Assembly (NCBI GenBank): GCA_025602905.1
Contig: JAHLKI010000019.1
Location: 186,001-250,000, forward strand
Length of the DNA stretch: 64,000 bases
Source: Phlyctochytrium arcticum
Lineage: Eukaryota > Chytridiomycota > Chytridiomycetes > Chytridiales > Chytridiaceae
Direction: 5' to 3'
The position numbers and the translations under genes are program-made. The notes under the pieces are model-generated. The model did no database searches and was not told the DNA's origin. It saw nothing but the letters and a program-made list of their open reading frames with translations. This document shows positions 43,665-55,053 of this stretch, piece by piece; within the stretch, counting starts at the first letter, position 1; each line of letters begins with the position of its first letter.

Positions 43665-44963
43665 GACGCTGTTTTTTGAGACGCCCACACGTTCCCCCAC
43701 TCCAATTCATACTACTAGAATATATCCCGATCATCATAGTTTTCACCAAACCTCATTTGATCATTTTTTGCCCCCCTCCAAACCTTTTTTCTTTTTGTAT
43801 ATTTTGTAAATTACTCGCCTGCTTCCATGTTAAACCAATAACACCGTCTTGCCGTCTTAATCGGAAATTTCTGGCTTTGGTGTCGAAACTGTTGCGCTGC
43901 AACTATAAATTCCCTGAATGATATACCTTCATGTCGATGCTTTGATGCAAATATGTGAGCCTGATTGCATCATCAGGACATTCAAAGCTCACCTTGTAAA
44001 AGTTATAATGGCTGTCACACCCTATTTTTCCCACAGCTTGTCGCGGACACAATACTCACGTTGGGAACAACCCAACCCATAAACATCACAAAAAAGGGAT
44101 TATATATCGCCGGCGCGAGTCTTGTTTGACGCATGGGGCAATGACAAACAACTGGGAGGTCAGGCAAAAGAAATAAAGGCAGGATTTTGATCTTTATGAT
44201 GTTTGCAAGTCGTGTTTATGCATATATACCTTTGGACATGACAGTTTACGTTCATCCATGCCGACAATTATCATATGGTAGATGTGGGTGGTTTCTTGCT
44301 ACTCGGGCATATTATATAGCTCACTGCGAACCTCCGATGTATTTCCCATGCTCTTTTACATACCCCGCCCTCTCTTCCTCACATCCCCCCCCCCTCACAT
44401 CCCTCCCGCACTCAGGAGACTCACATCCTCCAACCTCCCCTCAACCCACACTCCCGGAATATATTTATCTTCCAACACTGAAACCCACATTCCCGGAGTG
44501 TGCGCAGCAGGCGGCGAAGCTTGGCCAGACCCGCGCGGTCATCCCCATAACGCGTGGATCGTATACAGTGTGTGGATGGTTTTTTCATGGAGAGTGAAGT
44601 TGGTGTGTGGGTAAAAGACTGGTTTATCGATATCAGTCACATTCACGGGGATCGACTCAGCAAGTGCGGTTGTGGGTCCTGTTACGGGATTTGGACTCGG
44701 CCCATATTACCGGAGATTGCGCAGCATGGCGGATGGTAGGTGATCTGGATTCTGGACTTGGATCTGTCTTATATATAACGACGTACGTTACATTCGAGAA
44801 AAAGGAACGAGAAGGTATTATGCTAATATGAATATACGAGAATCAAGAATACAGTGACTCCAAGTTTGGGTTCTGGAAAAACGATAGCGTATACGATTAG
44901 CACCGGGCCCACCTTTCCGGGGAAGGAATTGAAAGAGCAACAACAGACAAACAAAAGGAGCGC
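43665..44963. other. Intergenic, no gene supported
   Basis: The A/T-rich 3' flank of the CYSTM gene, followed by open frames of 136 and 110 codons (44187-44614) that are Pro/Ser-rich in overlapping frames and show no domain. An internal direct repeat ATTCCCGGAGTG / ACTCCCGGAATA lies near 44450-44500. Confidence 0.4.
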
Positions 44964-45995
44964 CTATTGACGAGGATTAGTCCACCGAAATCCCATTGAC
45001 TTTATAGTGGTGGTGGTGGTGGTATCGCTCATTTTCCGGCGTTTCTCTACTGGTAGTCGTGCGGGCAGATGTACTTTATCTTGCACTGATGATGAAGAAC
45101 AAGAACAACCCAACCAGTTCAAGTCTTCAAGCGGTTGTCGTAACTTTCCAGCGTTTTTACAGGCATCCAGAGCCAGCCGCAATTCACCCTGTTTGCGCGT
45201 CGTCAAGGTTTGGAGTGCGGCCAGTTCGGATTGGAGCCGGTCTACAGTGCGCCAGGCCTCTGGACAGGGATCCGTTGCACCGTTCCTGGTATTGTTATGG
45301 TGGTGGTGAAAGGAGGTGGTGTCGACCTCCTCAGGAGGAGACAATGGGTTGAAAAAACGGGGCGGTTTGTGCGTGGAGGGGGGATTGAAATGCTTCAGAT
45401 GCTTCAGAGGGGCCGGAAGAGACGACGACGATGACGCAGACGGCGAAGCAGCAGCAGCATCTGAATCGACGATGAACGTGGATCCAGTTTGCACAGCAGC
45501 AGAAGCAGCCAAAGGCTTTTCTCGTGCTTCCCGGGTGTGCGGTTTGCCACCACCACCACCACCCCCGCGCCAAAACCTAGCATTATCCATCATCCTTTCA
45601 ATGTCTTGATGCGCTAACGAAGCAGTCTCCCAGGCATCATCAAAGGGCACCACTCGATCATCTTCCTCATCCATTATGTCTTCATTCGCAGTGTGGTCAG
45701 GTATCGGGGAGAGTGACCGCTCCAAGTCATCCATTCGTTCCGCATCCAGATTGTCGGGGAATGATACATCACCTCCCTGATTTTTATTCGTGGGCGACGA
45801 CGACGACTTGGTTGGTGTACTCTGGGACTGGTTGATAATTTCCAGGGCCACGTCCGGAGCCCAGGGGAGTAATTTGGATAGGGTAGCCAAAAGCCTTGTA
45901 TTATTCGGATCGTCCTCGGTTTGCTAACACCAAAATGAGTTTGTTTTTTTTTGGGTGTTGGAGGGAGAGGGGTATCATGGAATCTTACATTCATG
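44964..45995 (-). CDS. Hypothetical protein, 321 aa
   Basis: Exons 45990-45995 (just ATG AAT) and 44964-45923 over a 66-nt intron; an ATG nine bases upstream is out of frame with the splice. The N-terminus (LLATLSKLLPWAPDVALEIINQS) looks like a short helical domain. The middle is acidic (NEDIMDEEDDRVVPFDDAWETASL), then comes a poly-Gly stretch, a Ser-rich disordered region and, near 245-290, a likely coiled coil (VDRLQSELAALQTLTTRKQGELRLALDACKN). I recognise no family. The tiny first exon is inferred only from phase and splice sites. It is divergent from the hydrolase gene with 307 bp between starts. Confidence 0.6.
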
Positions 45996-46302
45996 ATTCA
46001 TCTTCTTCGTTTTGGTTCCCAGAGTTTACGGCCGGCAAATATTGAATTGATGGGGAAACAAACCAAACCAAGACTGACTGTTTTACAACTCTTTTTCTCA
46101 CTCCCAAGTCTTTAATTTTTCTCCAAAACTCCTCTTTTTCGCCCATGAGCCCGTGGGAAAAAAATCACTCGCATAAATAGTTTGTGTGTGCCATGTATAA
46201 AAATGTCTCCCAAATGACACGATTGCGGCGTGCAATGAAGCAGCCAAAAAAACATCTCCATCTTTGAAACCTGACCCATCTCGCGTTCGAAATTGCAAGA
46301 AA
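45996..46302. promoter_or_regulatory. Divergent promoter region, 321-aa gene and hydrolase
   Basis: 307 bp between two divergent starts. A weak TATAAA lies near 46197, about 100 bp before the hydrolase ATG. Nothing else distinct. Confidence 0.4.
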
Positions 46303-47188
46303 ATGTCGACAGACAACTATACAGAACACACCATCGGAGGCCTAACCGTCCATTTCCGAGGCCTACAAACTCTTCCTCCCCCTCCCACCCCCCTCCACAT
46401 CCTCTTCTACACCCACGGCCGCACCCAAACCCTCACAAGTCCAACCCAACTCACCCTCCAATCCCATCTCCGCCGGCATCTCCCCCCACACATCCTCCTC
46501 ATCTCACTCGACCAACGCAACCACGGCCACCGCCTCGTCGATCCAAAACGCAACCGGTCCTGGAATGCCGGGAATGGGATGCATGCGCTGGATATGTGGA
46601 GTATCCAGTTTGGGACGGCAAGGGATGTAGGGTTTTTGATGGATGTCGTGGAGGGGTTTTTGGGCCGGAGGGTGAGCAGATGGGGAATGGTGGGTGAGAG
46701 TTTGGGTGGGCATGCTACATTATTGGGATTGGCCAATGGTAAAAACCAAAAAAAACCCATCCCCCACCATTTCATCATTTGTTTATATTGTTTGGTTTGT
46801 AGATGACCGGTTAACGGTAGGCGTATCCTTCATCGGATGTGGAGACTACCTCACCCTCATGAGCGGCCGAGCCCTCAAATCCGATCCGCCCATCACCTTC
46901 TCCCCCGTCTCGGAAACTCACATCAACGCCCAATTCCTCTGCGCCCTCCAAAAATTCGATCCCGTCAACCGCATCGATGCGTTTCGGCATAAACACGTTA
47001 TGCTGTTGGGTGGAGGGGATGATCGGCTTGTTCCCCCTGGTGATAATGACCGGTTTGTGGAAGGATTGAGGAGGGTTATGACGGATGAAGGGCAGTTGGA
47101 AGTGCATGTGGAGGAGGGAGTAGGGCATCAAGTTACGGAAGACATGTTGGGACGTGCAGTCAAGTTTTTGAATAAATTTCTGGCCTAA
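46303..47188 (+). CDS. Alpha/beta hydrolase-fold protein
   Basis: Exons 46303-46738 and 46803-47188 give 273 aa. The frame opens further upstream, but 46303 is the first ATG. The fold is marked by ILFYTHGRTQ (oxyanion region, about 33-42), LISLDQRNHG, the nucleophile elbow GESLGGH with Ser133, an acid at Asp218/219 in GGGDDRLVP and His254 in GVGHQV, in the expected order and spacing. The family includes esterases, lipases and peptidases such as S9-type serine hydrolases; the substrate cannot be told. No signal peptide is evident, so it is probably cytosolic. The intron falls directly after the nucleophile block. Confidence 0.85.
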
Positions 47189-47366
47189 ATTCATCCCCAC
47201 ATCATCGGCAAGGTTTTGTATATAGACATTTTAGAATGAGAGCCCTCAGGCGGGATAATATATGAATTGAAACGAGATCTTTGATGAATAGAAATACAAA
47301 CAGGTAAACGGGTAAAAAAGAAAGGTACAACTTTTCGGATAAAGCAATGCAGCAAACCCAGGTCCC

Positions 47367-49118
47367 TTACAACTTGGCTCCCTTGGGGTAATACCGCATA
47401 GCCTGTCGCACGCCCAAATCGGCCATAATCTCTTCACTCCCGCCCAGAATCGCCGCAAATTTATAAGTACGCTGAAAGCCTTCAACCAAACGGCCCATGC
47501 CTGTACGGGTAATCGCGCGCCCACCAAAGATTTGGCAGGCCTCGTCCGAGACATTGTGGGCGACGCGGGTGCAGCGGAGTTTGAGGAGGGCGATGGGGCC
47601 GCCGAGTTTGATGCTGGCTTCTTGGTAGTCCATGCGGGTCATTTGGTAAGTCAGGTTTTCGAGCCAGTTGTGGACGGCTTCCACTTCCGAAAACTAAAAG
47701 GATAATCATCAGTCAATTGAGTTCAAGAGGCAAAAGAAAGATAGAGAAGGGGATTTTTTACCATGGTGGCGAGCTTGGCCCGAATGACGGCTTGCTCAAT
47801 GAGGGGTTTGCCAAAGACGATGCGCTGCTGGGCCCACTTGAAACATTCTTCAACCGCCAACCGCATGCTCCGCGTGACCGCCGCCACAATAAACCACCGC
47901 TCATGGTTAAAGTTAAACATGATGACCTGGAACCCTTGGCCTTCCTTGCCCAGTACATTCTCCACGGGGACTTTGACATTTTCAAATGTGACATAGCCGG
48001 TTCCGGCCGATGCCGAGTAAGAAGTTTTAATGGCTTTGGTCTCGACACCCTCACAGCGGGGAATGAGCAGCATGGTGACACCGCTGGCACCCTCTCCGGT
48101 GCGCACGGCGGTGGAAAAGTAGTCGGCATTGGTGGAGCAAGTGATCCATTTTTTGTGTCCATTGACAATATAAAATTTCCCACACGCGGATTTTTTGGCA
48201 GTGGTGCGGATGCCCGCGACATCAGAGCCGGCGGTGGATTCGGTAATGGCCAGACAAATCCGTTTTGTGCCGTTCAACACTTCAGTCACGACGCGTTGCT
48301 TGAGCTCCGGACGGGCAAAGTGGAGCACGGGGGGCAGACCAATGACCATACCCGTCGCCAAAGAGTCTTGGTAGCCGGGGGTTCCCAACCCACCAATTTC
48401 CTCATGGGCAATCATTTCGTGAAAGTAGTCAAATTCTTCAGGTTTGACGCCACCGGGCAGAGTTCGTCCCTTCATGTGGGGGCCAGGACCCATGCGGCAG
48501 GCCAACAACCCGAATTGACCCATCTTTTCAAACGTCTCCTTGTCGGCAATCGTGCCAGTCTCTTCGTTGGACAATGCATCAGGCAACAATTCCGTCTGCA
48601 CAAACTCGCGGACAGCCTTGCGGAACGCAAAATGCGACTCCCTTAAAAAAAAACGCAGATTTTAGCCTCCGAGTGAACCATCAAATGTCCATTCTCTGAA
48701 ACTCACTTGTAGTAAGGCGAGTAAAAGCCTTGCCAGGCGGATGGCTCAGCGTAAGGCACTTTGGAGATATCTCCGGGCTTTTGGAGCACAATTTTGGACT
48801 GGACACCCCGGATCGTTCCAATTTCGTATTTGGGACCCAAGCGAAGCAAGACGGATTGGCGATGAAGACCGTAAAATTCACCTGAGATCAAAAAAAAGTT
48901 GGGATTTTTTTTGGCGTCTTTTACTCCAAGACAATCAGTTACGTACGGGTCGAGTCCTTTCCGGCAAAGTCGAGGAGGATGGCGAGACCACCGGGATGCA
49001 TGTCGGCAAAGTTGGTCAAGTCGTAGACGCGACCGTCAATCACCGTCCACAACGAGTCGGCATTGTTGTGGGTGGCGACCTCGTCCATGGAAAACTCCTT
49101 CATTTCCTTTGCGGGCAT
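47367..49118 (-). CDS. Cytochrome b5 / acyl-CoA dehydrogenase fusion
   Basis: Exons 48947-49118, 48707-48881, 47762-48641 and 47367-47693 encode 517 aa. Residues 1-75 are a cytochrome b5 domain: FSMDEVATHNNADSLWTVID, heme ligands His41 in HPGG and His64 in YGLH. From about 115 an acyl-CoA dehydrogenase follows: helical N-domain, FAD-contacting middle domain with CLAITES-type codons read as ICLAITESTAGSDVAG, KKWIT, and a C-domain with AHNVSDEACQIFGGRAITRTG and GGSEEIMADL. ACADs oxidise acyl-CoA alpha-beta bonds and pass electrons from FAD, usually to ETF; the fused b5 suggests a different electron route or an intramolecular relay. Such b5-ACAD fusions are known in fungi. There is no obvious mitochondrial presequence, and the C-terminus lacks a clear SKL-type peroxisomal signal (it ends GAKL). 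Confidence 0.92.
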
Positions 49119-49935
49119 CTTGCTCTAGAGTTTGTTGTTTTGGTGGGGGTTTTCTCGTTGAAAAGTTACGACCAAGATTGCGACGAACGAGGAAAGACCG
49201 CCCCGGTTATGAAGGCCTCTCTCACGAGATGCCGATTCACACGTGTCGCGTGGAACTCGGCTTACGTAATTAGCCGCGCGATGATCAACGCCGCACGAGC
49301 GGAGGATCTTGGGGGCATCATCATCCCGGACATGTTTCCAAAGCGGCACTAATATAAACTCGCTTGCCTGCCCCTGCCTGCCTGCCTGCCTGCCTGATCT
49401 GCAATGAATCTGGAGGCAGCCGGGAGAAATGAGTTATGTCGGGGGGATGTGTATCCTCGGCGGCAGCAAGTGAACGGGGCCGGAGCTACCGCATATAACA
49501 AGCTATAGAGAGAAAACAAATCCATGGTCGAATTAGATCCATCATGCCAGGGGTCGCCATTCTATATAGGATCTCCAGCATGGTACATAGTATATATATA
49601 TAGCAAGGCTGCATCCCCCCCCCCGCTCGAATGAATAAGATATCTGGCCTCTGTGTCTGGGCCCTCTGGGGCTCCGGGGTGGTTGAAGAATCATGCAAGA
49701 CGGACCAGAGACAGAAAGAAAGGAAGCCAGAAGAAGGTTTGGGAAGGCTGGGCATTAGACGCGACGCGTGATCACCGAGCAGCATGACTCAGGCAGGTGG
49801 GCAGGCAGGCAACTAAGCATGACGGCATCGCGCTCGCTCCGGGGTATATAAAGGGCGACCGTCCTCCTTTCTCTCCAGCACACATTCACTCTTTCACACT
49901 TACAAAACTCGAACCCTAAAACCAAAACCAAAACC
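49119..49935. promoter_or_regulatory. Divergent upstream region, b5-ACAD and RTC3
   Basis: An 817-bp gap. It contains a (CCTG)n tetranucleotide repeat at about 49369-49395, a run of Cs near 49616-49624 and a strong TATATAAA at 49845-49852, 84 bp before the RTC3 start. AGGGG (STRE-like) occurs at 49549-49553. No gene is supported. Confidence 0.5.
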
Positions 49936-50392
49936 ATGTCCACCAACAACAAGGCCGTCGCTCCCGTCCGCATCATCTTGCGCGGAAAGCAGAACCCAGA
50001 CAACGAGACGAGCAACGCAAAATCCGCAGAGTACTTTGTCTTTGCCTTGGCCGACCAGGTAACATTCTTGAGAGCGTTGCATTCACACATACACTCCCCA
50101 TACTCACATTCAAATGACACAGGTCGAAAAATGGCGATCAGACAAGTCAATCCCATTGGTCGAGGTCGTCGACTCGTTTGACATTTTCGAAGTCCCCACT
50201 GGCGGCAACACGGGCATGTTTGAACGCCCATCCAAGCAGATCCTTGAAACCTCGTTTGGTACATCAAACCAGGACGAAATCATTCACAAGATTCTGAGCG
50301 AAGGCAAAATCACCAATGCCAGTGACAAGCTCAACAAGGCCAATGGCCCAGGCAACTCTTCTCGTGGTGCCTACCAGGGTCGTGTTGACTAG
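49936..50392 (+). CDS. RTC3: Rtc3/Hgh16-like small protein with SBDS N-terminal fold
   Basis: Exons 49936-50058 and 50123-50392 encode 130 aa (yeast Rtc3/YHR087W is 111). Family features in order: strand VRIILRGKQNPDNE near 11-24, then SAEYFVFALADQVEKWRSDKSI, LVEVVDSFDIFEVPTGGNTG, the conserved helix SKQILETSFGTSNQDEIIHKILSEG and a C-terminal Gly/Asn/Ser-rich tail ending in RGAYQGRVD. The fold is that of the N-terminal domain of the Shwachman-Bodian-Diamond (SBDS) protein; yeast Rtc3 is stress-induced and thought to act in RNA metabolism. A TATA box 84 bp upstream and a long compact 5' leader with AAAACC repeats fit high inducible expression. Three decayed copies of this gene's 3' end occur downstream at about 54.2, 57.1 and 60.7 kb. 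Confidence 0.88.
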
Positions 50393-51660
50393 ATCATCTT
50401 CTGATACCCACCCCCTTTGAACAAACACACATACACATACCCCTCACCTTTACAATCTTTGTATATATTTCGTTTCAGTTGAATTACATTGTCAAACTCA
50501 TAGAGTGCTACTGAGAATTTTGCGTGAACTTGTGATGTATCTTTTTGACCGACGAAAGCACAGTCAGCTACTACTATGCCCTTGCCATCATCCTTATACA
50601 TAATACATAGGTCCCTTCTATGAAAAATACTGTATGTACTTCCCCGTGACCTACCTACGTTTGTGATCAAGCTGTTGGCCTATCTTGCCTTCTTTGCCTG
50701 CTCATGCCGAAAGCAGGAAACGTCAAAAAACCTCGGCAAGAAATAAAGTACGGTAAGCAGACTCAAGCACCAAACCTGCATTTGCATGCAGTTCCATACT
50801 TTCCTTGCCTGTTTGCTGCTCTATCGCCTGCTCTATGCAATCCCATGCTTTCTTTACGGTACCTTTCCTGTTTGATCTGTGTCTGCTTTTCCGATCATCC
50901 TTCATGACTTGCTACTTTGCTTTCCCTTTATTGACTGTAACTTCCCTAAACTTGACTTTTTGCTTGCATCTTTCCTCTCACCGCCCCAAGCAAGATTTAT
51001 GACGCCGGTCCACATATGCCACGTTCCAGCCAGACTGAAAAGTTTTAAAAAAAATATTTCCTATGAATACTGCTTACAATCTTACTTTTTCGGTTGCTGG
51101 TTTTTCACATCTTCCTTCTTTCTTATCCTACGGGAAACACTTGAACCATGACATTCGTTTACAAAAAGATGCGAATGAATTGGATTTACTTTTCCACATT
51201 ATCTTACTTTTTGCATGCTGCTCATCTTCCTTCTTTATTATCCTACGGGAAATACTTACATGAGATCCGTTTACCGACCATGCCGTTTCTGCCAGAGTAT
51301 ACAAAGATTTTGGAAACCAAATCGCCTATTGGATGCTGTGTACTTTTCCACATCATTACATGCTGGCCTTTTGTGTATCCTTCAGGTAAACCTCCCTTGG
51401 GACATGACATCCGTTACGGACCCTATATGCAATGTTTCATTCAGAGGGGAGGAGAAAAAATAAAGATGCGTTGGAACTTTATGCCTGACTGTGTATGTCT
51501 AGACGGCCTTAGGACGTGTGATGCCAGGTTGGACTCCTGGCGGCCAGTTGTTTTGCTGAGAAACCAACGTTGAGGATATTTGGTAAGCTGTCCAAAAAAA
51601 GTAACTGTGCCTCCTGTGGGAAAATTTCATCCTTTTTCGCTGCTAGTGATTTTTTGGGCA
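50393..51660. other. Intergenic with repeat block
   Basis: RTC3 3' flank, then a pyrimidine-rich stretch (about 50640-51000) and a repeat block (51080-51460) that recurs inverted at about 53850-53975. CATCTTCCTTCTTT.TTATCCTACGGGAAA is itself duplicated in tandem at about 51108-51145 and 51224-51257. Open frames of up to 141 codons (51148-51573) are built from these repeats, so I do not call them genes. Confidence 0.45.
51080..51460 (+). repeat. Inverted-repeat arm left of kelch C
   Basis: GGTTTTTCACATCTTCCTTC at about 51102 and the GACATGACATCCGTTACGGA...TATGCAATGTTTCATTCAG block at about 51399-51445 recur as reverse complements at about 53955-53970 and 53850-53920. The frames read HDIRYGPYMQCF here and NIRYGICIQHF there. 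Diverged; function unknown. Confidence 0.6.
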
Positions 51661-51661
51661 G

Positions 51662-53194
51662 TTACAAGGTAAGTGAAGAAGTAGTGGTATCAGCGGGTAT
51701 GGATGAAGAGGAGGTATCATGGACTCTCACGCCGCTATGAGGAGGAGAATCCGACTGCGTTGGTAATGATCGTAGATGGAAGTGCAGACTCGGATGAAAT
51801 GACATGGTCGTATGAGGGTGGCGCGGGCGCAAGAGTGTCGGGCGAGGATGAGGATGAGGGGGCTTCAGATTCAGACGGGCGGGTCGCACCAGACAGATTA
51901 CCCATTTGAATGTTGTTGTTGGGTGCGTACATGGGAAGACATTCTGGGTCTGGTGGGGGAAGGGGGCCGGGTGTCCTTGTTGTTGTAATGTTGGTTGGGA
52001 GTCAAAAATTTGCGATATACTCCAAGTCGGTTCAGGCCATATGCGGAAGCGGCCAGGACCGCCACGCCCAATATAACGTTGACAGTAATCTGAACAAACG
52101 TCCGAACCCGAAATGAATGCGCCATCTCGAAGCGACGGGGATTTCTGCTGTTATATACACGGGCTGGATCGGCTGCCATGTTTTGGTGTTCAAGTCGAGG
52201 ATTTGCAGCGCAGGACCGGTGAATGTTTGTGTTGAGATTTGAGAGATAATGTGTAGATGGGTGGTCAGTCCTGGGGTACTAGGGTTGGACAGATGGCATG
52301 AGATATCCGAGATGGAGACAGGATGGGTTGTGTTGATTGTGGTGCGTAGGATGTGGTTGGTCCATGTGAGCGATTCCAGGTTCAATTTATGCAGGAGTGG
52401 GTCGGGTTGGGCCGTTGCATTCACGGGCCGCCCTCCGTACACAGACATGGTCGTCGCACTGGTTGCGACGCACGGGTAGAGTCGAGGTGACGGTGGGGTA
52501 CCCTTTGCTTCAAGAGCGGACCAAACATCATTCTGCAATCGCATTAAAGGAGCAGGATTCATCTCGCTCTGACCGCCAAACAAGACGGCGCCATTTTCAC
52601 TCACTCAAGGCAGCCGCTGGAAGTTTGGTTGACGGCATAAGGCAGAAGCGGGGTCGTCTTACCCATTGAAGCTCTGATTGATCCGGACTATCGTAAAGCC
52701 CCCACCTTATTTACTCTTGTCCCGGTGTTTGACCCAGGCACCTGGCTTCTGACTAGTGATGGCCCAAATCTGTAGAAAGAAGAGTGTACCCCGATGGAGG
52801 AGGTGGCCCCTTTGTCAGAAATTCATCAGTCCACCACCAAGTTTCCCTTGACATACGGTGCCATTAAATAACGCTTTTGATTGGCCACAGGCCGCCCTAG
52901 CATGGCCAGTGTCGAATTCAGCGAGGTCTTGAGTGCTGAAACCGACAAGGGGTGATTGCTTTCGGAAGGTGTAGCGAGTCCTTTGACATTATCCCAGCTC
53001 ACAAAAGTGTTCCATGCTGTGTATACAAGAGTTGGGTCAATTCTTGTTTTGTGAATGAGAGAGCAGATGAAAAGGTCCAATGTACTGATTCCATCAATGG
53101 TAGAATATCCACCACCGGAGGAGGAACAATCCGCTAGTTGCCACACATTTTTGATAATTGCAGATGCGGCGGTCCAGGACTGATTGCTCGTCAT
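51662..53194 (-). pseudogene. Kelch membrane-protein pseudogene (copy C)
   Basis: The first exon (53086-53194, MTSNQSWTAASAIIKNVWQL) and a standard intron (53017-53085) survive, and a second-exon start follows (AWNTFVSWDNVKGLATPS). A frameshift appears within the first 25 codons of that exon. Between about 52840 and 52600 the frame shifts repeatedly and a stretch is missing, then 52604-52032 reads through the kelch repeats (NGAVLFGGQSEMNPAP, MSVYGGRPVNATA, ILDLNTKTWQPIQ). A further shift precedes the tail (51735-51932, NIQMGNLSGATRPSESE and PPSYDHVIS). The PPxY tail is still readable although the gene is dead. Confidence 0.85.
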
Positions 53195-53849
53195 GATTCA
53201 ACTGAACTTGATGATTTATTAGTATTCGATTTGCTGGCGACGACGACGACGACGACGGTCAACAGCGGCGACGACCCCCGGAGCATGCATCAGCGCCTTA
53301 TATAAAAAGAAGCAGGTCTTGAAGATCAAATTTAGCTCACTTCTGACTTTGGACGCCCAGATCAAAGCTTTGCGATGATCTACTCGAGTTACGGTACGAT
53401 GAATTCTTTACTTACTCGAGTATACGCCCAGTTGAGGAAAAAAATGTCTCCCATTACTGTGGTTTTCAAATAAACATAAAAAATCCAATCTTTACATTCT
53501 CATACATCCTCGCCTTTACAAAAAAAAGAATTTTAAACCCTGTGCGGACTGGGATTCTTTGACGGAGGCAAGGGATAACTCTGGGGACCACTCACCGGAG
53601 GCAGGCGCAACACTCATTTGACTGGACCTTTTGCGATTGCATCCATGCATTCATGGCGTTCATGTTCCTCGGTTATATTTCCCCGGGAGAAGAGGATCAG
53701 AGCCACCAGCACTGGAAAAGTGTAACCAGCTTTCATAGGCAATGACACATTTTCCGTTCCGGCAGACACTCTTTGGCCGTAGAAGAAAAAATGGGGAAAA
53801 GCTTGCAATGCAAAAGTTAAGTTCAGGTTGGAAAAGTAAGTAGTATTTA

Positions 53850-53975
53850 GAGGCAGGGTTCTTATGCCTTCTGCCCTGAAAATGTTGAATGCAAATCCCG
53901 TAACGAATGTTCATGTCCAAAGTGTTTCCCGGCAGGATATGAAAGAAGGAAGATGTGAAAAACCAGCGGAAAAGT
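53850..53975 (-). repeat. Inverted-repeat arm right of kelch C
   Basis: Reverse complement of blocks in 51080-51460, including GAAAGAAGGAAGATGTGAAA and the NIRYGICIQHF-coding block. Together the arms flank pseudogene C about 0.2-0.7 kb outside it. Confidence 0.6.
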
Positions 53976-54159
53976 CTCTCAAGGGAAAGAAAAAACTACA
54001 ACATAATGAACATGTCTTATGCGGCAAGCAAAACCTCATCGTTTGATACATCCGAGGTTCATCATCCAGATGTTTTGACAGTCGGCAAAAACCACCCAAA
54101 GATCAAAACGGCCCCAGTTTCTTGATACCACTTACTTACCCATCTACCCCAGTATTCTT

Positions 54160-54240
54160 GAATACACTCCGATTTAATTGAATGCATAGTCAAAACTAGA
54201 ACCTTGCTACATCTTTTGCGAAAGTATCCAGTGTATTCAG
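54160..54240 (+). repeat. Weak RTC3 3'-flank copy 1
   Basis: TTAATTGAATGCATAGTCAA, then a TTTTGCGAAAG block and AGTGTATTCAGGATG parallel the RTC3 3' flank (50476-50530) and, more closely, the copies at 57110-57165 and 60765-60835. It is strongly diverged. Confidence 0.4.
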
Positions 54241-55053
54241 GATGCGTGGAATTCACCGGAGGTGCATAAGTGGATCGACGTATCCCGGGAATACCCGATA
54301 ATAGCTTCACCAGAATTTCTCGGCGTAGATTTCTCAGTTTCGAATACGTTTGAGGTCGCCAAGTATCTCCAACTCTATTTGAAGCAAGATTTTTTACAGC
54401 ATCACTAAAACTGTGTGTCTTTGCCGTCATTCCATTTATTGCCGATGCATACAAAAAACAAGCTGGGGGATAGCCGTCATGGGTCGGCCGGAGTTTTGCC
54501 TGCTCAGGCTCCTCTCAGATCAAGCATATCATATATAAGAACCGGATGTGTAGTACGCTAGTTTTGCGCGAAGCCCTGCCTCCGACGGAGCTAGAGCAAT
54601 TTGCAGGTGATAGTACGATCGGAGATGAAGGTTGTGGTTCTTGTGGACCGTTGTGCTCGACCGTGGGCCCAATTGACAAGTTTCGAAAATTCCGAGAACG
54701 TATGATACATTAAGGGGAAACTGGGAATTAAAAATGTTTGTCGATTAGGGGACTACATGCAGTTTTGGACAAATACTTGATTCAATATTCTGCCTCTGCA
54801 GCTTTTGTTGCATGCATATTTTTTTTTGATCGGGAGGACACAGACGTAGACGTAGATCGCGAGGACTCCGCCCAAGAGTTTTGCGAGGCGAGATCTGGCA
54901 GAAAATGGGCCGCGAGCGGCCAAATCTGTACCTATATATGCTTTCTTCTAATAGTTAAGATTCAAGAATAAGAAAGGCTGATGATTCGGTGTCGCCGTTG
55001 ATTGTTTCGTCGTTAGCAACCGAATACATTTCTCAGCAAGTTCAGCAAAAACC

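Larger units (their letters stand above)
53195..55053. other. Intergenic between kelch C and kelch D
   Basis: Holds the inverted-repeat arm at about 53850-53975, a decayed RTC3 3'-end copy at about 54160-54240 and the kelch-D promoter box GCCGCGAGCGGCCAAAT at about 54911-54927. A GAC trinucleotide run lies at 53237-53257. The minus-strand frame 54062-54454 (130 codons) has no domain, so it is not called. Confidence 0.5.

Noticed and set aside
44187..44614. Overlapping 136- and 110-codon frames
   Set aside because: Two overlapping frames open together over Pro/Ser-rich low-complexity DNA; no domain and no codon signal to choose between them.
47717..48646. 309-codon plus-strand frame across the b5-ACAD gene
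   Set aside because: Exact antisense shadow of the acyl-CoA dehydrogenase exon.
51510..51545. tRNA-like T-arm: GCCAGG, 7-nt loop, CCTGGC
   Set aside because: The loop is TTGGACT instead of the TTCRANY consensus, and no acceptor stem, D-arm or anticodon arm could be placed around it.
51148..51573. 141-codon frame with an HDIRYGPYMQCF motif
   Set aside because: The motif-bearing part is a repeat that recurs inverted near 53.9 kb; the rest is pyrimidine-rich repeat sequence, so it was treated as repeat DNA.
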